Source: a virus. Taken from it: a DNA stretch of 35,766 bases. The notes under the pieces were generated by a model. That model had not been told where the DNA came from. It was given only the letters and a program-made list of their open reading frames with translations, and ran no database searches. Positions 7,253 through 15,097 of this stretch are shown here, piece by piece. A program made the position numbers and the translations under genes. Numbering within the stretch: the first letter of the stretch is position 1; every line of letters begins with the position of its first letter. The DNA lies in IMG/VR virus record IMGVR_UViG_3300031999_000106, positions 1 through 35,766 of that record; one strand, written 5' to 3'.

Positions 7253-9851
7253 ATTAAATCAAACCAATATAGTTTGTTTTTTAGAAAGTACTTCTTCCGG
7301 AGATATCTGGAAGGTGATGATTATCGAAGAAGGGCTTTCTAAAAACGGAAAATATTATACCAAAGAAGCCCTCCAAAAAGCAGTTCCTCTTTTTGAAAAA
7401 TCCAAAGTTTGTTTCTACGAATGGAAAGATAAACATTTTGACCATATTCCATTAGCATTAGAGAAAATTCGTCCAGAAGGCTTTCCTCTCCAGACCGCGG
7501 GGTATCTTGATAATGTTAAATATGAAACCGTAAAAATCGAAGGGAGAGAAGTTACTGGTTTAACCGGGTCTCTGCATTTACTTGAGGAAAATAGCAAGGT
7601 CCAAGAGTTAAAGCAGATGCTCATAAATGCTTGGCAGAAAGGATTAAAAAACTTTCTTGGTTTGTCAATAAACGCGGAAGGCCCGTCAAGTGTGCGTATG
7701 CTTAATGGCCAACCGGTAACGGTGGTAAACGGGATTAGTAAAGTATTCAGCACGGATTTTGTAACTCAACCTGCGGCTGGCGGTGAGTTATTAAAAATAA
7801 TCGAAAGCCTAAACCAAAGAGGAGGTAGCGAAAAAATGTTTAAGAAGATTCTTGAGGCCTTAAAGGCTTGGAATCCGAAATTATTAGAAAGCGTGGATAT
7901 CGAGAATATCACCGGAGAAGAAGTAATCAGTATTTTTGAGTCGCTGGTCAAAGAAGCAAAAGAAAAGAAATCCGCTAAATGTTCTGAGTTAGAAGGTATT
8001 GTTAAACATTTAAAGGATAAAAAATATGACGAAGCAGAAAAACTGCTTAACGAAGTCATTAAAATGAAAGAAATGACTGACGAGGAGTTAGTAAAAGCTG
8101 ATGACTCTGCATTATCTCCTGAACAGTTAAAGAAAAAACAGGCATTGCTTAAAGCACAATCAGACGCTGCTGCAGCGGGGCAGACAGAAGCAAAAAAGAA
8201 ACAAGATGCAATAGATGCCAAACAAAAAGATATCGAGGCAAAACTTATCGATATGGAAAAGAAGGCTAAGACTCGCGAGTGCAAAGAGATGTTGCAGTTG
8301 GTGCTTGATGAGAGTAACCTTCCCGAGCCAGTAAAAGGCAAAATAAAAAAGAATTTTGAAAATAAAATATTCACCGAAGCAGAAATTAAAGAATCAATAA
8401 AATCTGAACGCGAAACATTGGCCAAATTAATCGAAAGCAAGGCTATAATCGATTTTGGCGGAGATATTGAAGGAAGTTTCGTCGAAAGAGAACCAGTTAC
8501 AAGGCTGCAGGCATCTATGGATTTAATGCTTGGTTATAAACCTAGCGATGCCGAAAAAGATAAGTATAAAGATATTGATGGATTTACATCATTAAGAGAA
8601 GCCTATGTGGCTTTTACGGATGACCCCGGGATCTCTGGAAGATTAGGCCCGAAAGCAATTTCAAGATTGACGGAAGCTTTAGACGATAATAGTACATTTA
8701 CTTACGCTTTAGGTTATTCTATGCAGAGAAGGATGCTTCCTGAATATAAATCAATCCCAGAACTTTGGAGAAAAATAGCGGTTACTACACCGATAAAAGA
8801 TTTTAAATTGCAAGAAAGAATACAATGGGGAGGCTTTGGCGTGCTTCCTACAGTTCAGGCTGCAAGAACGGTTGCAGGTACTCCTATTGATAGTGAATCT
8901 CCTAATTATCCTGAACTTGGATTCCCGACCGACCAAGAAGCAACCTATGCAATCATGACCAAAGGTGGAATGATTACCATTACCAGAAGAATGATTATTG
9001 ATGACGATTTAAAAGTGCTTACTGGTATTCCAAAAAGAGTAGGTAAAGCCGCTGGTTATACATTAAATCAGTTTGTATTTGATTTAATGATAGGTTATGG
9101 TGCTTCTGGTATTAATACAGCTAAGATCTACGACAAAGATTATGCCGGCACAACCACAGTACTTTATGCGACATTGCATAAAAATTACAGAACAGGCGCC
9201 TTAGGTTATGATAACCTGCAAGATTTATTGAATGATATGTGGTATCAGTGTGAACTTGGTTATAAGACTGATGTTGCAACACAGATAACTAATGGTACAA
9301 CATTAGTGGTTACAACTACTACATATATTAAAGCAGGAGACTATCTTTGGATAGATGGTGAAATAGTTAGAGTTGACACTGTAACTAATACTACTACATT
9401 AGAAATCACAAGGGGATTGTTTGGAACAAGTAGCGCTACACATGAAGTAGCAGCTGATGTACGTAAGGTAACTCAATTCTTAGGTACAGAAAAACCTACT
9501 CTCTGGGTACCTCGTTCTTTAAACGGAACTGCATTAGCATTAGTCGCTCCCGGAAAACATCCTGAAAACGCAGAAGGCGGAATAAACACATTGGCTGGCC
9601 AGTTTGATGTTCAGCAAAGTCCGTTCCTTCGCGGTGATGAAAATAACTATTATCTAACAGCAAAAACTTCTGACATAGAAGGTATTGAAATAGGATTTTT
9701 AAACGGCAAAGAAGAACCCGAGATTTTAGTGCAGGATCAACCTACGGCCGGCAATGTGTTTCTCTACGATACAATCCGCTATAAAGTGCGCCATGAGTAC
9801 GGCGGAGCAGTTGTTGACTTCAGGGCATTTGCAGGTGCGATAGTAGCATAA
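7245..9851 (+). CDS. Prohead protease-scaffold-major capsid fusion
   Basis: One 868-residue frame covers three capsid-assembly roles. Residues 1-195 look like a prohead protease of the T4 gp21/herpes-type fold: NGKYYTKEAL, a His-rich KHFDH (candidate catalytic His), LGLSINAEG (candidate catalytic Ser) and STDFVTQPAAGG. Residues about 200-400 are charged and coiled-coil-like, rich in K, E, A and Q, as in scaffold or delta domains. Residues about 420-868 are an HK97/Mu gpT-like capsid protein (IPELWRKIAV, then IQWGGFGVLP, VDFRAF near the end). The upstream start is TTG with a poor ribosome site; a strong internal start at 7836 gives scaffold plus capsid without the protease. A beta-rich insert interrupts the capsid at about 685-745. 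Confidence 0.85.
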   Translation: MFKLNQTNIVCFLESTSSGDIWKVMIIEEGLSKNGKYYTKEALQKAVPLFEKSKVCFYEWKDKHFDHIPLALEKIRPEGFPLQTAGYLDNVKYETVKIEGREVTGLTGSLHLLEENSKVQELKQMLINAWQKGLKNFLGLSINAEGPSSVRMLNGQPVTVVNGISKVFSTDFVTQPAAGGELLKIIESLNQRGGSEKMFKKILEALKAWNPKLLESVDIENITGEEVISIFESLVKEAKEKKSAKCSELEGIVKHLKDKKYDEAEKLLNEVIKMKEMTDEELVKADDSALSPEQLKKKQALLKAQSDAAAAGQTEAKKKQDAIDAKQKDIEAKLIDMEKKAKTRECKEMLQLVLDESNLPEPVKGKIKKNFENKIFTEAEIKESIKSERETLAKLIESKAIIDFGGDIEGSFVEREPVTRLQASMDLMLGYKPSDAEKDKYKDIDGFTSLREAYVAFTDDPGISGRLGPKAISRLTEALDDNSTFTYALGYSMQRRMLPEYKSIPELWRKIAVTTPIKDFKLQERIQWGGFGVLPTVQAARTVAGTPIDSESPNYPELGFPTDQEATYAIMTKGGMITITRRMIIDDDLKVLTGIPKRVGKAAGYTLNQFVFDLMIGYGASGINTAKIYDKDYAGTTTVLYATLHKNYRTGALGYDNLQDLLNDMWYQCELGYKTDVATQITNGTTLVVTTTTYIKAGDYLWIDGEIVRVDTVTNTTTLEITRGLFGTSSATHEVAADVRKVTQFLGTEKPTLWVPRSLNGTALALVAPGKHPENAEGGINTLAGQFDVQQSPFLRGDENNYYLTAKTSDIEGIEIGFLNGKEEPEILVQDQPTAGNVFLYDTIRYKVRHEYGGAVVDFRAFAGAIVA
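7821..7838 (+). promoter_or_regulatory. Internal ribosome site and ATG for scaffold-capsid
   Basis: GGAGGT at 7821-7826 stands 9 bases before ATG 7836-7838, in frame with the long fusion (codon 198) and exactly at the protease/scaffold border. Initiation here would yield a 671-residue protein starting MFKKILEALKAWNP. Nested starts of this kind are known from lambda C/Nu3. Confidence 0.75.
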
Positions 9852-9952
9852 TAAAACCCGAGTTAATGGCGATGACCGGGGCTTTCGAGGTAATTTGACA
9901 GTCCCGGCACAGCTGTTAAGCTGAAAAATGCTTAATGTTAAGGAGGTATTAA

Positions 9953-10300
9953 ATGTCTAAATTTACAAGATACAAATATGGTGTGGCAAATGAAAGAGGC
10001 ACTGCCATAACGAAAACAAGTGCCTATCCTATCACAGAAGCAGATATTTTAAGGATAGGTCAATTTTTTGTTTGTAGTGGTGTTACCACGTTAACTTTGC
10101 CTGTGGTCAGTGGAAATTTAAAAGGCGTAAGTGTGTATGTTACCGGAAATAATGCTGCTTCAAAAGTCGCAGTTGCGGCTGGTTTCGGAGGCGGTGGCGG
10201 TGATTATGATACAGTAACAGTAGGAGCATATAATACAGTAGAATTTTGGTGCGATGGAACTAATTGGTATGCGTTATCGTCTTCTGTAGGCGCAAGCTAA
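9953..10300 (+). CDS. Head-fibre/decoration-like protein
   Basis: The 115-residue protein is a paralogue of the N-terminal domain of the next gene: both begin with a (F/P)TRYKY-(G/S)-VAN core and share an ITEADI-type segment, TLPV-x-S-x-NL(K/R)G, AAGFGGG and a final EFWC-(D/N)-GT-x-WYAL. The pattern (VTLTLP...DGTNWYAL) resembles small trimeric beta domains in phage head fibres and tail fibres. A strong AAGGAGGT precedes the start. Its position directly after the capsid gene supports a capsid decoration role. Glycines cluster at about 75-83. Confidence 0.75.
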   Translation: MSKFTRYKYGVANERGTAITKTSAYPITEADILRIGQFFVCSGVTTLTLPVVSGNLKGVSVYVTGNNAASKVAVAAGFGGGGGDYDTVTVGAYNTVEFWCDGTNWYALSSSVGAS

Positions 10301-10310
10301 GGAGGGCTAT

Positions 10311-11534
10311 ATGCCTAAACCAACCAGATATAAATACTCTGTCGCAAACAGAAGAGGGGAACCTCTTACAGTAACAGCAGATTACTCGCTTACAGAAGCG
10401 GATATTATGAAAAGCGGTAATTTATTTATTAAAATTACCGCAATAGCTCAATTAACCCTTCCTGTTGCTAGCGATAATTTAAGGGGCGCTAGTATCTATG
10501 TAACAACTACAGATCAAGCAAATATATATACCGCTGCCGGTTTTGGCGGAGGTATTACTACAACTGATACAGTTCAGCTAGGAGCATATGAAACTGCTGA
10601 ATTTTGGTGCAATGGAACATATTGGTATGCTTTGAACGCTACTGTTGCTGCAGCTGGTTCTAGTTCTTCTAGTTCTTCAAGTAGTTCATTCAGTTCAAGT
10701 AGTTCAAGTAGTTCATCTAGTTCATTCAGTTCTAGTAGTTCCAGTTCTTCAAGTAGTTCATTCAGTTCAAGTAGTTCATCTAGTTCATTCAGTTCAAGCA
10801 GTTCAAGTAGTTCATCTAGTTCATTCAGTTCAAGTAGTTCATCTAGTTCATTCAGTTCAAGCAGTTCAAGTAGTTCATTCAGTTCAAGCAGTTCATCTAG
10901 TTCAGAAAGCTCAAGCAGTTCTTCCAGCAGTTCGAAAAGCTCAAGCAGTTCATCTAGTTCAGAAAGCTCAAGCAGTTCTTCCAGCAGTTCAGAAAGCTCA
11001 AGCAGTTCATCTAGTTCAGAAAGCTCAAGCAGTTCATCTAGTTCAAGCAATAGTTCTAGTTCATCTAGTTCCAGTTCGTTTACTGGTGAAGGTTGGTTAG
11101 GGTTAGGCGCTGAATCACTGTATTCAGTCTGTGAAGACGATGGTTCAAGCACTACTATCGAAGCCGCTTTGAATGGAACTAATGTTTGGAAACATACTGC
11201 TAATGAAACCCATTTCTTCATCATTGATTTAGGGGCAACTCGGAATGTCCAGCAAGTTAGAGGCCGTTCTGGTGGAGATGCAAGTTGTGATCCTACTAAT
11301 GTAAATATCTATGTTGGTGATAATCCGGCTGATTTTGGTGCTGCAATTTATTCAGGGATTACAAACTGGCAAGATACAACTATTTGGCAAGAAATTGATA
11401 TTGCCAATACTAATGGTAGATACGTTAAAGTAGAGATTACCACTACAGAAAGTGGGATTAAGACTCTTGAGTTCGGTGGGCCTGCTACCGGATATTTCAA
11501 GATATTCGATGTTTATGTGGCAGCGGCAGTTTAG
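10311..11534 (+). CDS. Head-fibre protein with poly-Ser stalk and discoidin-like domain
   Basis: Three parts are visible in 407 residues: an N-terminal beta domain (about 1-115) homologous to the preceding protein; a 140-residue serine tract with F spaced mostly 9 or 12 residues apart, then E, K and N spaced 9-10 apart; and a C-terminal domain (about 257-407). The C-terminal domain has IDLGATRNVQQVRGR, NVNIYVGDNPADFG, WQEIDIANTNGRYVKVEIT and IFDVYV, the pattern of an F5/8C (discoidin) carbohydrate-binding module. The layout suggests a capsid-bound base, a flexible stalk and a terminal sugar-binding head. The ribosome site is GGAGG at 10302. An antisense L/E-rich frame here is a by-product. 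Confidence 0.82.
   Translation: MPKPTRYKYSVANRRGEPLTVTADYSLTEADIMKSGNLFIKITAIAQLTLPVASDNLRGASIYVTTTDQANIYTAAGFGGGITTTDTVQLGAYETAEFWCNGTYWYALNATVAAAGSSSSSSSSSSFSSSSSSSSSSSFSSSSSSSSSSSFSSSSSSSSFSSSSSSSSSSSFSSSSSSSSFSSSSSSSSFSSSSSSSSESSSSSSSSSKSSSSSSSSESSSSSSSSSESSSSSSSSESSSSSSSSSNSSSSSSSSSFTGEGWLGLGAESLYSVCEDDGSSTTIEAALNGTNVWKHTANETHFFIIDLGATRNVQQVRGRSGGDASCDPTNVNIYVGDNPADFGAAIYSGITNWQDTTIWQEIDIANTNGRYVKVEITTTESGIKTLEFGGPATGYFKIFDVYVAAAV
10659..11078 (+). repeat. Serine-codon repeat tract
   Basis: These 140 codons are almost all serine, built from short units of AGT/AGC/TCA/TCT. The first part repeats TTCAGTTCAAGTAGTTCATC-type units; the second repeats TCAGAAAGCTCAAGCAGTTC-type units, also present in the gene at 2-1219. 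The 20-mer TTCAGAAAGCTCAAGCAGTT occurs at both 10958-10977 and 406-425. Confidence 0.9.
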
Positions 11535-11543
11535 TTAAAGTAA

Positions 11544-11574
11544 ATTAGGGGAGAGAAACAATTTCTCCCCTAAT
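11544..11574 (+). terminator. Intergenic hairpin (weak terminator or processing site)
   Basis: ATTAGGGGAGA (11544-11554) pairs with TCTCCCCTAAT (11564-11574) in an 11-bp stem. No T-run follows, so it may act as an RNA-stability or processing element rather than a full terminator. It separates the fibre gene from the next small gene. Confidence 0.5.
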
Positions 11575-11591
11575 AAATATAGGAGATTAAA

Positions 11592-11933
11592 ATGGCAGCG
11601 CCGGCATATAAATGTCCATTTAAAGTTAATGCGGGGGCTGGGATAACTTGCGAAGCTGTCGCTTGCGGTATGTATAATGTCATCGAAGAAGACTGCAATA
11701 TTATTATGGTTAACCGCAGGCGTTTTCAGTTATTAGGAAAAGTCGTTCCTAGTATAAATATTTATTCCAGTTCATCGAGTTCTAGTTCTTCTAATTCTAA
11801 TTCTAGCTCTTCATCTAGTTCGAGTATTTCTTCTTCTTCTAGTTCTAGTTCTAGTTTTTCCAACAGTTCTTCTTCTAGTTCTAGTTCTAGTTTTTCCAGC
11901 AGTTCTTCTTCTAGTTCTCGAAACGCTGAATAA
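11592..11933 (+). CDS. Small Cys-containing protein with poly-Ser tail
   Basis: The N-terminal 58 residues include four cysteines (CPFK, ITCEAVACGMY, EDCNII) and an IIMVNRRRFQLLG segment. The remaining 51 residues (codons 11766-11918) are mostly Ser with N, I and F at intervals, ending RNAE. A GGAG site precedes ATG. Its place between the head-fibre and connector genes and its serine tail suggest a minor virion protein. I do not recognise the N-terminal fold; the cysteines could bind metal. Confidence 0.7.
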   Translation: MAAPAYKCPFKVNAGAGITCEAVACGMYNVIEEDCNIIMVNRRRFQLLGKVVPSINIYSSSSSSSSSNSNSSSSSSSSISSSSSSSSSFSNSSSSSSSSSFSSSSSSSSRNAE

Positions 11934-11953
11934 ACTTAGAGGAGATAGAATAA

Positions 11954-12226
11954 ATGAACAAAGATGCAATTAATGGGTATGGAATGGTATTACGGTTTGT
12001 TACGCCTGCATTAATTGCAATTACGCTTTTTATCCTCGGGATGATAAGGACTGATATGTGTTCAATAAAGGCAGAAACCAAAGCCAATTTTGATAGATTA
12101 GAAGCAGTGGCACAGATTAACTTTGACAAAATAGATCTGCAATTAAGTAACCATCTTTCGCATCATCAACAATTTGATAAAGAGATATTTGAAAGATTGA
12201 CCAAAATAGAAACAAAGATTAAATAA
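11954..12226 (+). CDS. Small membrane protein with C-terminal coiled coil
   Basis: The 90-residue protein has one hydrophobic segment at about 10-30 (VTPALIAITLFILGM core) followed by a charged helix likely to form a coiled coil (NFDRLEAVAQINFDKIDLQL, then FERLTKIETKI). AGAGGAG lies upstream. A membrane anchor inside a connector block is unusual; it could be a holin-like or infection-related protein. No motif decides the function. Confidence 0.65.
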   Translation: MNKDAINGYGMVLRFVTPALIAITLFILGMIRTDMCSIKAETKANFDRLEAVAQINFDKIDLQLSNHLSHHQQFDKEIFERLTKIETKIK

Positions 12227-12227
12227 T

Positions 12228-12950
12228 ATGTCCTATACGAGAGAAGATTACCTAGCGCGCCTTGAAACGGTTTTGCAAGACGACGCGGAGAAACTGCAAC
12301 CCAACGATAAATACCGTATTTTATCCCGGGCTGTATTGATTTTCTCTAAAGATAGGCCACATTCAAAAGTTCATGAACTGACTGGTGATGGCACAGCTTA
12401 TGATTTTGCTCTACCGACTGACTGGGTAGATAACTTTTCTTATATCAAAGGCGAGATAGAATATCCGGCAGATGATTATCAGAATCCGCAGTATGTTGAA
12501 TCAATAGACTGGAAGTTCTTTAAGAAATTGGTTTCAACTGTTACAACTACTTATCTAAGATTTCTTACTTTTATACCGGTAAGCGCTAAAATAGCGAGAT
12601 TTGAATATACGTTGCCTCATACGTTAAATGAGACGACTTGTACCATTGATGATAATGATATAGAGGCAGTGGTAACATTAGCTGCCAGTCTTTGTTTCTG
12701 GGCTCTTGCGGCAAAATTTGCACAAAGTACTGACTCTACCCTTGAAGCGGATGTTATTGACTATCAGCGAAAATCAGATTTATATACCAACTTGGCTAAA
12801 GAACAACTGGCTATATATAATTCACTGATGGGCTTAGGGGAAGAGGCTAAAGGCACTGCGGCTGCCTCAGCCGGAGTCGCCATTAAGGACCTTGATATAA
12901 TTTATTCATGGTCTGAAGATATGCTGACACATCCGCTCAGATATCGTTAA
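12228..12950 (+). CDS. Head-tail connector/adaptor protein (putative)
   Basis: The 240-residue protein starts one base after the previous stop. It has the layout of phage head-tail adaptors that follow the capsid gene: helical N-terminus (YTREDYLARLETVL), a central beta region with LPTDWVDNFSYI and IEYPADDY, then IDDNDIEAVVTLAASLCFWALA and a long helix with YQRKSDLYTNLAKEQLAIYN. Such proteins bind the portal ring and close the head. The assignment comes from pattern and position, not from a specific motif. Confidence 0.65.
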   Translation: MSYTREDYLARLETVLQDDAEKLQPNDKYRILSRAVLIFSKDRPHSKVHELTGDGTAYDFALPTDWVDNFSYIKGEIEYPADDYQNPQYVESIDWKFFKKLVSTVTTTYLRFLTFIPVSAKIARFEYTLPHTLNETTCTIDDNDIEAVVTLAASLCFWALAAKFAQSTDSTLEADVIDYQRKSDLYTNLAKEQLAIYNSLMGLGEEAKGTAAASAGVAIKDLDIIYSWSEDMLTHPLRYR

Positions 12951-13004
12951 TATACCCCAGAACGAAGAATTTGGAGAAGGCGGAGATAGAAACCTCTTAT
13001 AATA

Positions 13005-13040
13005 TATTATATATAATAACTATATATATTATATATAATA
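13005..13040 (+). repeat. Two copies of a perfect 14-bp palindrome
   Basis: TATTATATATAATA occurs at 13005-13018 and again at 13027-13040, 22 bp apart (about two helical turns). Each copy is self-complementary, and the two can also pair with each other. They fill the 117-bp gap between the connector and tail-completion genes. The flanks GGAGATAG and CTATCCTCC partly pair as well, so a large AT-rich hairpin or cruciform is possible. Confidence 0.75.
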
Positions 13041-13067
13041 TATATCTATCCTCCCACCTTAATTGAA

Positions 13068-13514
13068 GTGTCATTAAGCTTAATCCGTACACAAATAAAG
13101 ACTAAACTGGAAGCAATCTCCGGCGTGGAGAAAGTTTATGATTATAAACGTTTCTGTTCTGACTGGGCGACTTACAAGGATTTATTTATAAAGGACTCTA
13201 AAGTAAATACTTGGGAAATTGAAAGAAGGTCTTTCTCAAGGATGGCAAGAGGAGGTTCCGGAGATGTCGAAGATACAAGCCATGAGTTTATTATCCGCGG
13301 TTTTTATTCTTTCTATGATGCTCTGGCGACTGAAAAAACGTTCCAAGACCTAGTGGAAACGATTTGCGCTGATTTCATTGACGACCCTACGCTGGGCGGA
13401 AAAGCGAAAATAGTGCATGTGCCGATTACAGGCACTTTTACAATAGGGAAACTCGGAGAAGTTCTCTGTCATATAGTTGAGATAAATATTAATATTGAAG
13501 ACCGTATCATTTAA
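13068..13514 (+). CDS. Tail completion/terminator-like protein
   Basis: The 148-residue protein starts at GTG without a clear ribosome site, just after an AT-rich palindromic spacer. It begins with a helix (LIRTQIKTKLEAISGVEKVYDY split) and continues with a beta region (HEFIIRGFYSF, then ICADFIDDP and a strand-rich end IVEININIED). This matches the general fold pattern of tail terminator/minor tail proteins, which lie just before the tail tube gene. Family assignment is inferred. Confidence 0.6.
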   Translation: MSLSLIRTQIKTKLEAISGVEKVYDYKRFCSDWATYKDLFIKDSKVNTWEIERRSFSRMARGGSGDVEDTSHEFIIRGFYSFYDALATEKTFQDLVETICADFIDDPTLGGKAKIVHVPITGTFTIGKLGEVLCHIVEININIEDRII

Positions 13515-13525
13515 AAGGAGGGAAG

Positions 13526-14587
13526 ATGACCAGTAAGATTAGTAGAATTGCTCAGTTAGCGGGCAAAGTAGAAAGTAACAGCGGCTCAGCGGAAACATTA
13601 GATGCCACTAATGCAACAATATTAGCATATGATCCTGTAATGGATGCAGAGTTCGAACAGTTCAAAAGAAACCCAGTAACTAAACACATGTCGCGCTTCG
13701 GCTCAGAGCCGGGGGCAAGGAAGATGTCTTTGACATTTAAAGCAGAACTGATGGGCCCTGTTGCAAATTGTAGAGGCACTACCTTACCAATAACCCCATT
13801 TTTAAGGGCCTGTGGATTATCAGAAACTTTTCCGAATAACAATTCCAATCTTTATATTCCTATATCTAATAATTTTGTAACTTGCACAATAGCTAAATAT
13901 GAAGACGGATTCAGAAAGACAATGCTCGGCGCGGCCGGCAACGTAAAATTCCAGTTTAAAGTTGGCGAACCAATATTCTGCGAATTTGCCTTTCAAGGTA
14001 AATATTCAGAACATAGTGATACAGCATTATTGTCGCCGACATACCCGGCACAGGTGCCATTCATTTTTATGGGCGCTACGGTTACTATTGCCGGAAATTC
14101 GTTAGTACTGGATGCTTGCGAACTTGATTTACAAAATGAGATAGTGATTTCCCCAAGGCCACAGGATCCTTCCGGGATTGATTATGCGAAGATTACTGGA
14201 AGAAACCCGATAATGACATTTGATCCAGAATTGGTTGCGACTACTGACCATAATTTTTATAGTCTGATAATGTCCCGTTCAACCATGACGGTAGTAATAA
14301 TAATGAATGACTCTATTGGAAATTGTATCAATTTTTCACTTCCAGCAGTAAGATATACTGGTTTGAAAGAAGGAGATAGAGGTGGTATTAGGATAATGAA
14401 CGCTACCTGCGAAGTATGCAAGAATTCTGATGGCGGCAATGATGAACTGACTATAACAATGGGAGCTTCATCGAGTTCATCTATGTCTAGTTCTTCCACA
14501 TCTAGTTCTTCTAGTTCTAATAGTTCTAGTTCTAATTCTTCTAGTTCTAGTTCTTTTAGTTCTAGTTCTAGCTCTCGTAGCGTATAG
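13526..14587 (+). CDS. Major tail tube protein with poly-Ser C-terminus
   Basis: The 353-residue protein has a body of about 314 residues with tail-tube features: GSEPGARKMSLTFKAELMG early on, KFQFKVGEPIFCEFAFQGKY in the middle, and repeated beta strands. The last ~40 residues form a serine tract (14468-14575) with M, T, N and F interruptions, ending RSV. Position before the chaperones and tape measure supports the call. Tube proteins form the hexameric rings of the tail and often carry C-terminal Ig-like decoration domains; here a serine tail takes that place, so each ring could display six tails. Confidence 0.82.
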   Translation: MTSKISRIAQLAGKVESNSGSAETLDATNATILAYDPVMDAEFEQFKRNPVTKHMSRFGSEPGARKMSLTFKAELMGPVANCRGTTLPITPFLRACGLSETFPNNNSNLYIPISNNFVTCTIAKYEDGFRKTMLGAAGNVKFQFKVGEPIFCEFAFQGKYSEHSDTALLSPTYPAQVPFIFMGATVTIAGNSLVLDACELDLQNEIVISPRPQDPSGIDYAKITGRNPIMTFDPELVATTDHNFYSLIMSRSTMTVVIIMNDSIGNCINFSLPAVRYTGLKEGDRGGIRIMNATCEVCKNSDGGNDELTITMGASSSSSMSSSSTSSSSSSNSSSSNSSSSSSFSSSSSSRSV

Positions 14588-14605
14588 AAATAGAGGAGCG
14601 TTTAT

Positions 14606-15085
14606 ATGCCTTCAGAATTTGTATGCAATATACAAATGGATTTGGCTATCCCTGATTTTATGGATGCCAGTGTTCCGTTAAAACAGATTGCTGAAGAAAT
14701 AAAAAATGATATTCAGCAGAATATCCGTTTGCAACGAGGTCTTGACGGAGCATCCTTTCCTGCCCTAGAAAGAAAAACAATATCAAAAAAAGGTTTTAGC
14801 GCGGCATTGATTGAAAAAGGGATTTTACTCGGTGCTATCCATGCCTATGTACCATATAAAAATACAGCAGTTGTTGGGGTAATTGGCAGAGGTGAGCCAA
14901 AACGAGATGAAGTAGCAAGAAGGCTTCAGGAAGAAGGGGTGAGGACTAAAAAAGGAAGAATTAAAAAATGGATATTCTTTGGCATTTCTTCAAAGATGAA
15001 GAAAGAAATAAATTTAAGGATGGAACGCTGGGTAAGAGAGAGAATACAGAAAGCTGCGAAAAAGTTTATTAACCTAAAGTATTAA
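14606..15085 (+). CDS. Phage virion morphogenesis protein (HK97 gp10/Mu gpG-like)
   Basis: The 159-residue protein has a helical N-terminus (VPLKQIAEEIKNDIQQNI), a central segment with FPALERKTISKKG, and a very basic C-terminal half with FFGIS, WVRERIQKAAKKF. The pattern (dimerising helices, a strand region, basic tail) matches small tail-completion/morphogenesis proteins. Here it sits between tail tube and chaperone genes, later than usual. GAGGAG lies 9 bases before ATG. Confidence 0.65.
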   Translation: MPSEFVCNIQMDLAIPDFMDASVPLKQIAEEIKNDIQQNIRLQRGLDGASFPALERKTISKKGFSAALIEKGILLGAIHAYVPYKNTAVVGVIGRGEPKRDEVARRLQEEGVRTKKGRIKKWIFFGISSKMKKEINLRMERWVRERIQKAAKKFINLKY

Positions 15086-15097
15086 AAAGGAGAAAGC

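Noticed and set aside
9852-9952. Hairpins between the capsid and head-fibre genes
   Set aside because: Short stems such as CAGCT-GTTA-AGCTG are present, but none is followed by a T-run or forms a convincing larger structure.
10574-11224. Antisense frame rich in LLELDELLEL repeats
   Set aside because: Stop-free only because the serine-codon repeat lacks antisense stops. It has no ribosome site and overlaps a well-supported fibre gene.
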